Source of the DNA: Candidatus Woesearchaeota archaeon | GTDB lineage: Archaea > Nanobdellota > Nanobdellia > Woesearchaeales > UBA12501 | Assembly: GCA_016177315.1 (NCBI GenBank) | Contig: JACOVN010000127.1 | Span: forward strand, 1 to 5,787 | DNA: 5,787 nt | Direction: 5' to 3' | In this document: positions 5,326-5,787 of the stretch, one piece after another | Numbering within the stretch: the stretch's first letter is position 1 | Layout: the number at the start of each line of letters is the position of its first letter | Notes under the pieces: model-generated | What the model was told of the DNA's origin: nothing | The model's input: only the letters and a program-made list of their open reading frames with translations | The model's database searches: none | Translations under genes and position numbers: made by a program

Positions 5326-5787
5326 TCACCGCATCTTCCTCGTATGCACCTTATGCGGAACATGCCTCTGCTTCTGTTGCTGGATGAGCTTCTGAAGGGA
5401 GAAATAAAATTGGTTGGATTCCTCCACAAAAGGGACAGAGAATTCTGGGCTCAGCTGAATTCGCATGGTCTGGAAATAATGATCCCAGATATTCTTTTTC
5501 GCGGCAATGCCCGTGACTTTTTCATAGCCAAAGAATATATGCTTTTTGCCAACCATTTCTACTCCGTCTTTGTAGAAGAAATAATGGATAGCAGAGAGCT
5601 GGGCATAGAGGTAGATGCCAATAACAACATAAAATACTAAAAAGAGTATGAGAAGCGTGAGATGGTAGAATAAGGAAATTTCTGGCTTGAACTGCCATAC
5701 AGCAAGGAGATAGAATGCATACGCAAGGAGAAATAGAACTACCACTGCAAGCATTCTAGGCATCAAGGCTCGCTGCAGATTCGGCCG
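5326..5787 (-). CDS. Two-TM membrane protein with bacterial PH-like domain, probably 5'-partial
   Basis: Counting from the ATG at 5763, the protein is 145 residues with two TM helices (about 4-23 and 31-54). A soluble part follows with HYFFYKDGVEMVGKKHIFFGYEKVTGIAAKKN and a beta-rich MRIQLSPEFSVPFVEE stretch, which resembles the small-membrane-protein PH-like (bPH_2) layout, then a basic His/Arg/Lys tail (QQQKQRHVPHKVHTRKMR). The frame stays open upstream to the window edge (RPNLQRAL before MPRML), with TTG at 5766 as another possible start. No SD or TATA is visible in the 24 nt available, so the true start may lie outside the window; I extend the feature to the edge for that reason. Such proteins are generally uncharacterised. 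It is on the same strand as the DUF4258 operon but separated by 46 bp and that operon's promoter. Confidence 0.75.
   Translation of the reverse strand, partial: RPNLQRALMPRMLAVVVLFLLAYAFYLLAVWQFKPEISLFYHLTLLILFLVFYVVIGIYLYAQLSAIHYFFYKDGVEMVGKKHIFFGYEKVTGIAAKKNIWDHYFQTMRIQLSPEFSVPFVEESNQFYFSLQKLIQQQKQRHVPHKVHTRKMR

Noticed and set aside
5344..5640. 98-codon plus-strand frame opposite the PH-domain gene
   Set aside because: It is antisense to a frame with two clear TM helices and a PH-like segment, and has no promoter or SD of its own.
1..5787. tRNA, rRNA, CRISPR array, insertion sequence or attachment site
   Set aside because: Reading both strands, I found no cloverleaf, spaced direct repeats, transposase motifs or terminal inverted repeats, and gaps between genes are 70 bp or less.

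Overview
The window looks like chromosomal DNA from an archaeon, most probably a DPANN lineage of the Woesearchaeota/Pacearchaeota type. Four things point there. The PurD fragment has archaeal-style motifs (NTGGMGSYS, GDPETMNALP). TATA boxes (TTTAAAT-like) sit about 27 nt before several start codons, as expected for leaderless archaeal mRNAs. Short oligo-T tracts follow stop codons. Two large proteins combine a membrane anchor with Cys-rich ectodomain repeats of the kind common in these genomes. The lineage is an inference from style, not from a marker gene.

Layout. (1) 1-642, +: C-terminal part of phosphoribosylamine-glycine ligase (PurD), cut by the window edge. (2) 650-2773, -: a 707-residue membrane-anchored, Cys-rich surface protein, convergent with purD with only 7 nt between the stops. 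(3) 2774-2843: a 70-bp divergent promoter region with one palindromic TATA box that could serve both neighbours. (4) 2844-3500, +: a short YggS/PROSC-family PLP-binding protein. (5) 3522-4835, +: a second Cys-rich membrane protein with a cytoplasmic helical C-terminal module; its TATA box overlaps the yggS stop codon. (6) 5279 down to 4850, -: a two-gene operon encoding DUF4258 and DUF2283 proteins, 1 nt apart, probably a toxin-antitoxin-like pair with its own promoter. (7) 5326 to the window end, -: a two-TM protein with a PH-like domain, probably cut at its 5' end.

There is no obvious single pathway. PurD and YggS are housekeeping (purine synthesis, PLP homeostasis). The two Cys-rich proteins act at the cell surface; they flank yggS and share a general design (signal anchor plus disulfide-rich ectodomain), but are not clear paralogs. 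I see no RNA genes, CRISPR, insertion sequences or integration scars, and no gene-free stretch over 70 bp. The most interesting material is the pair of surface proteins, the DUF4258/DUF2283 pair, and the very regular leaderless promoter geometry.
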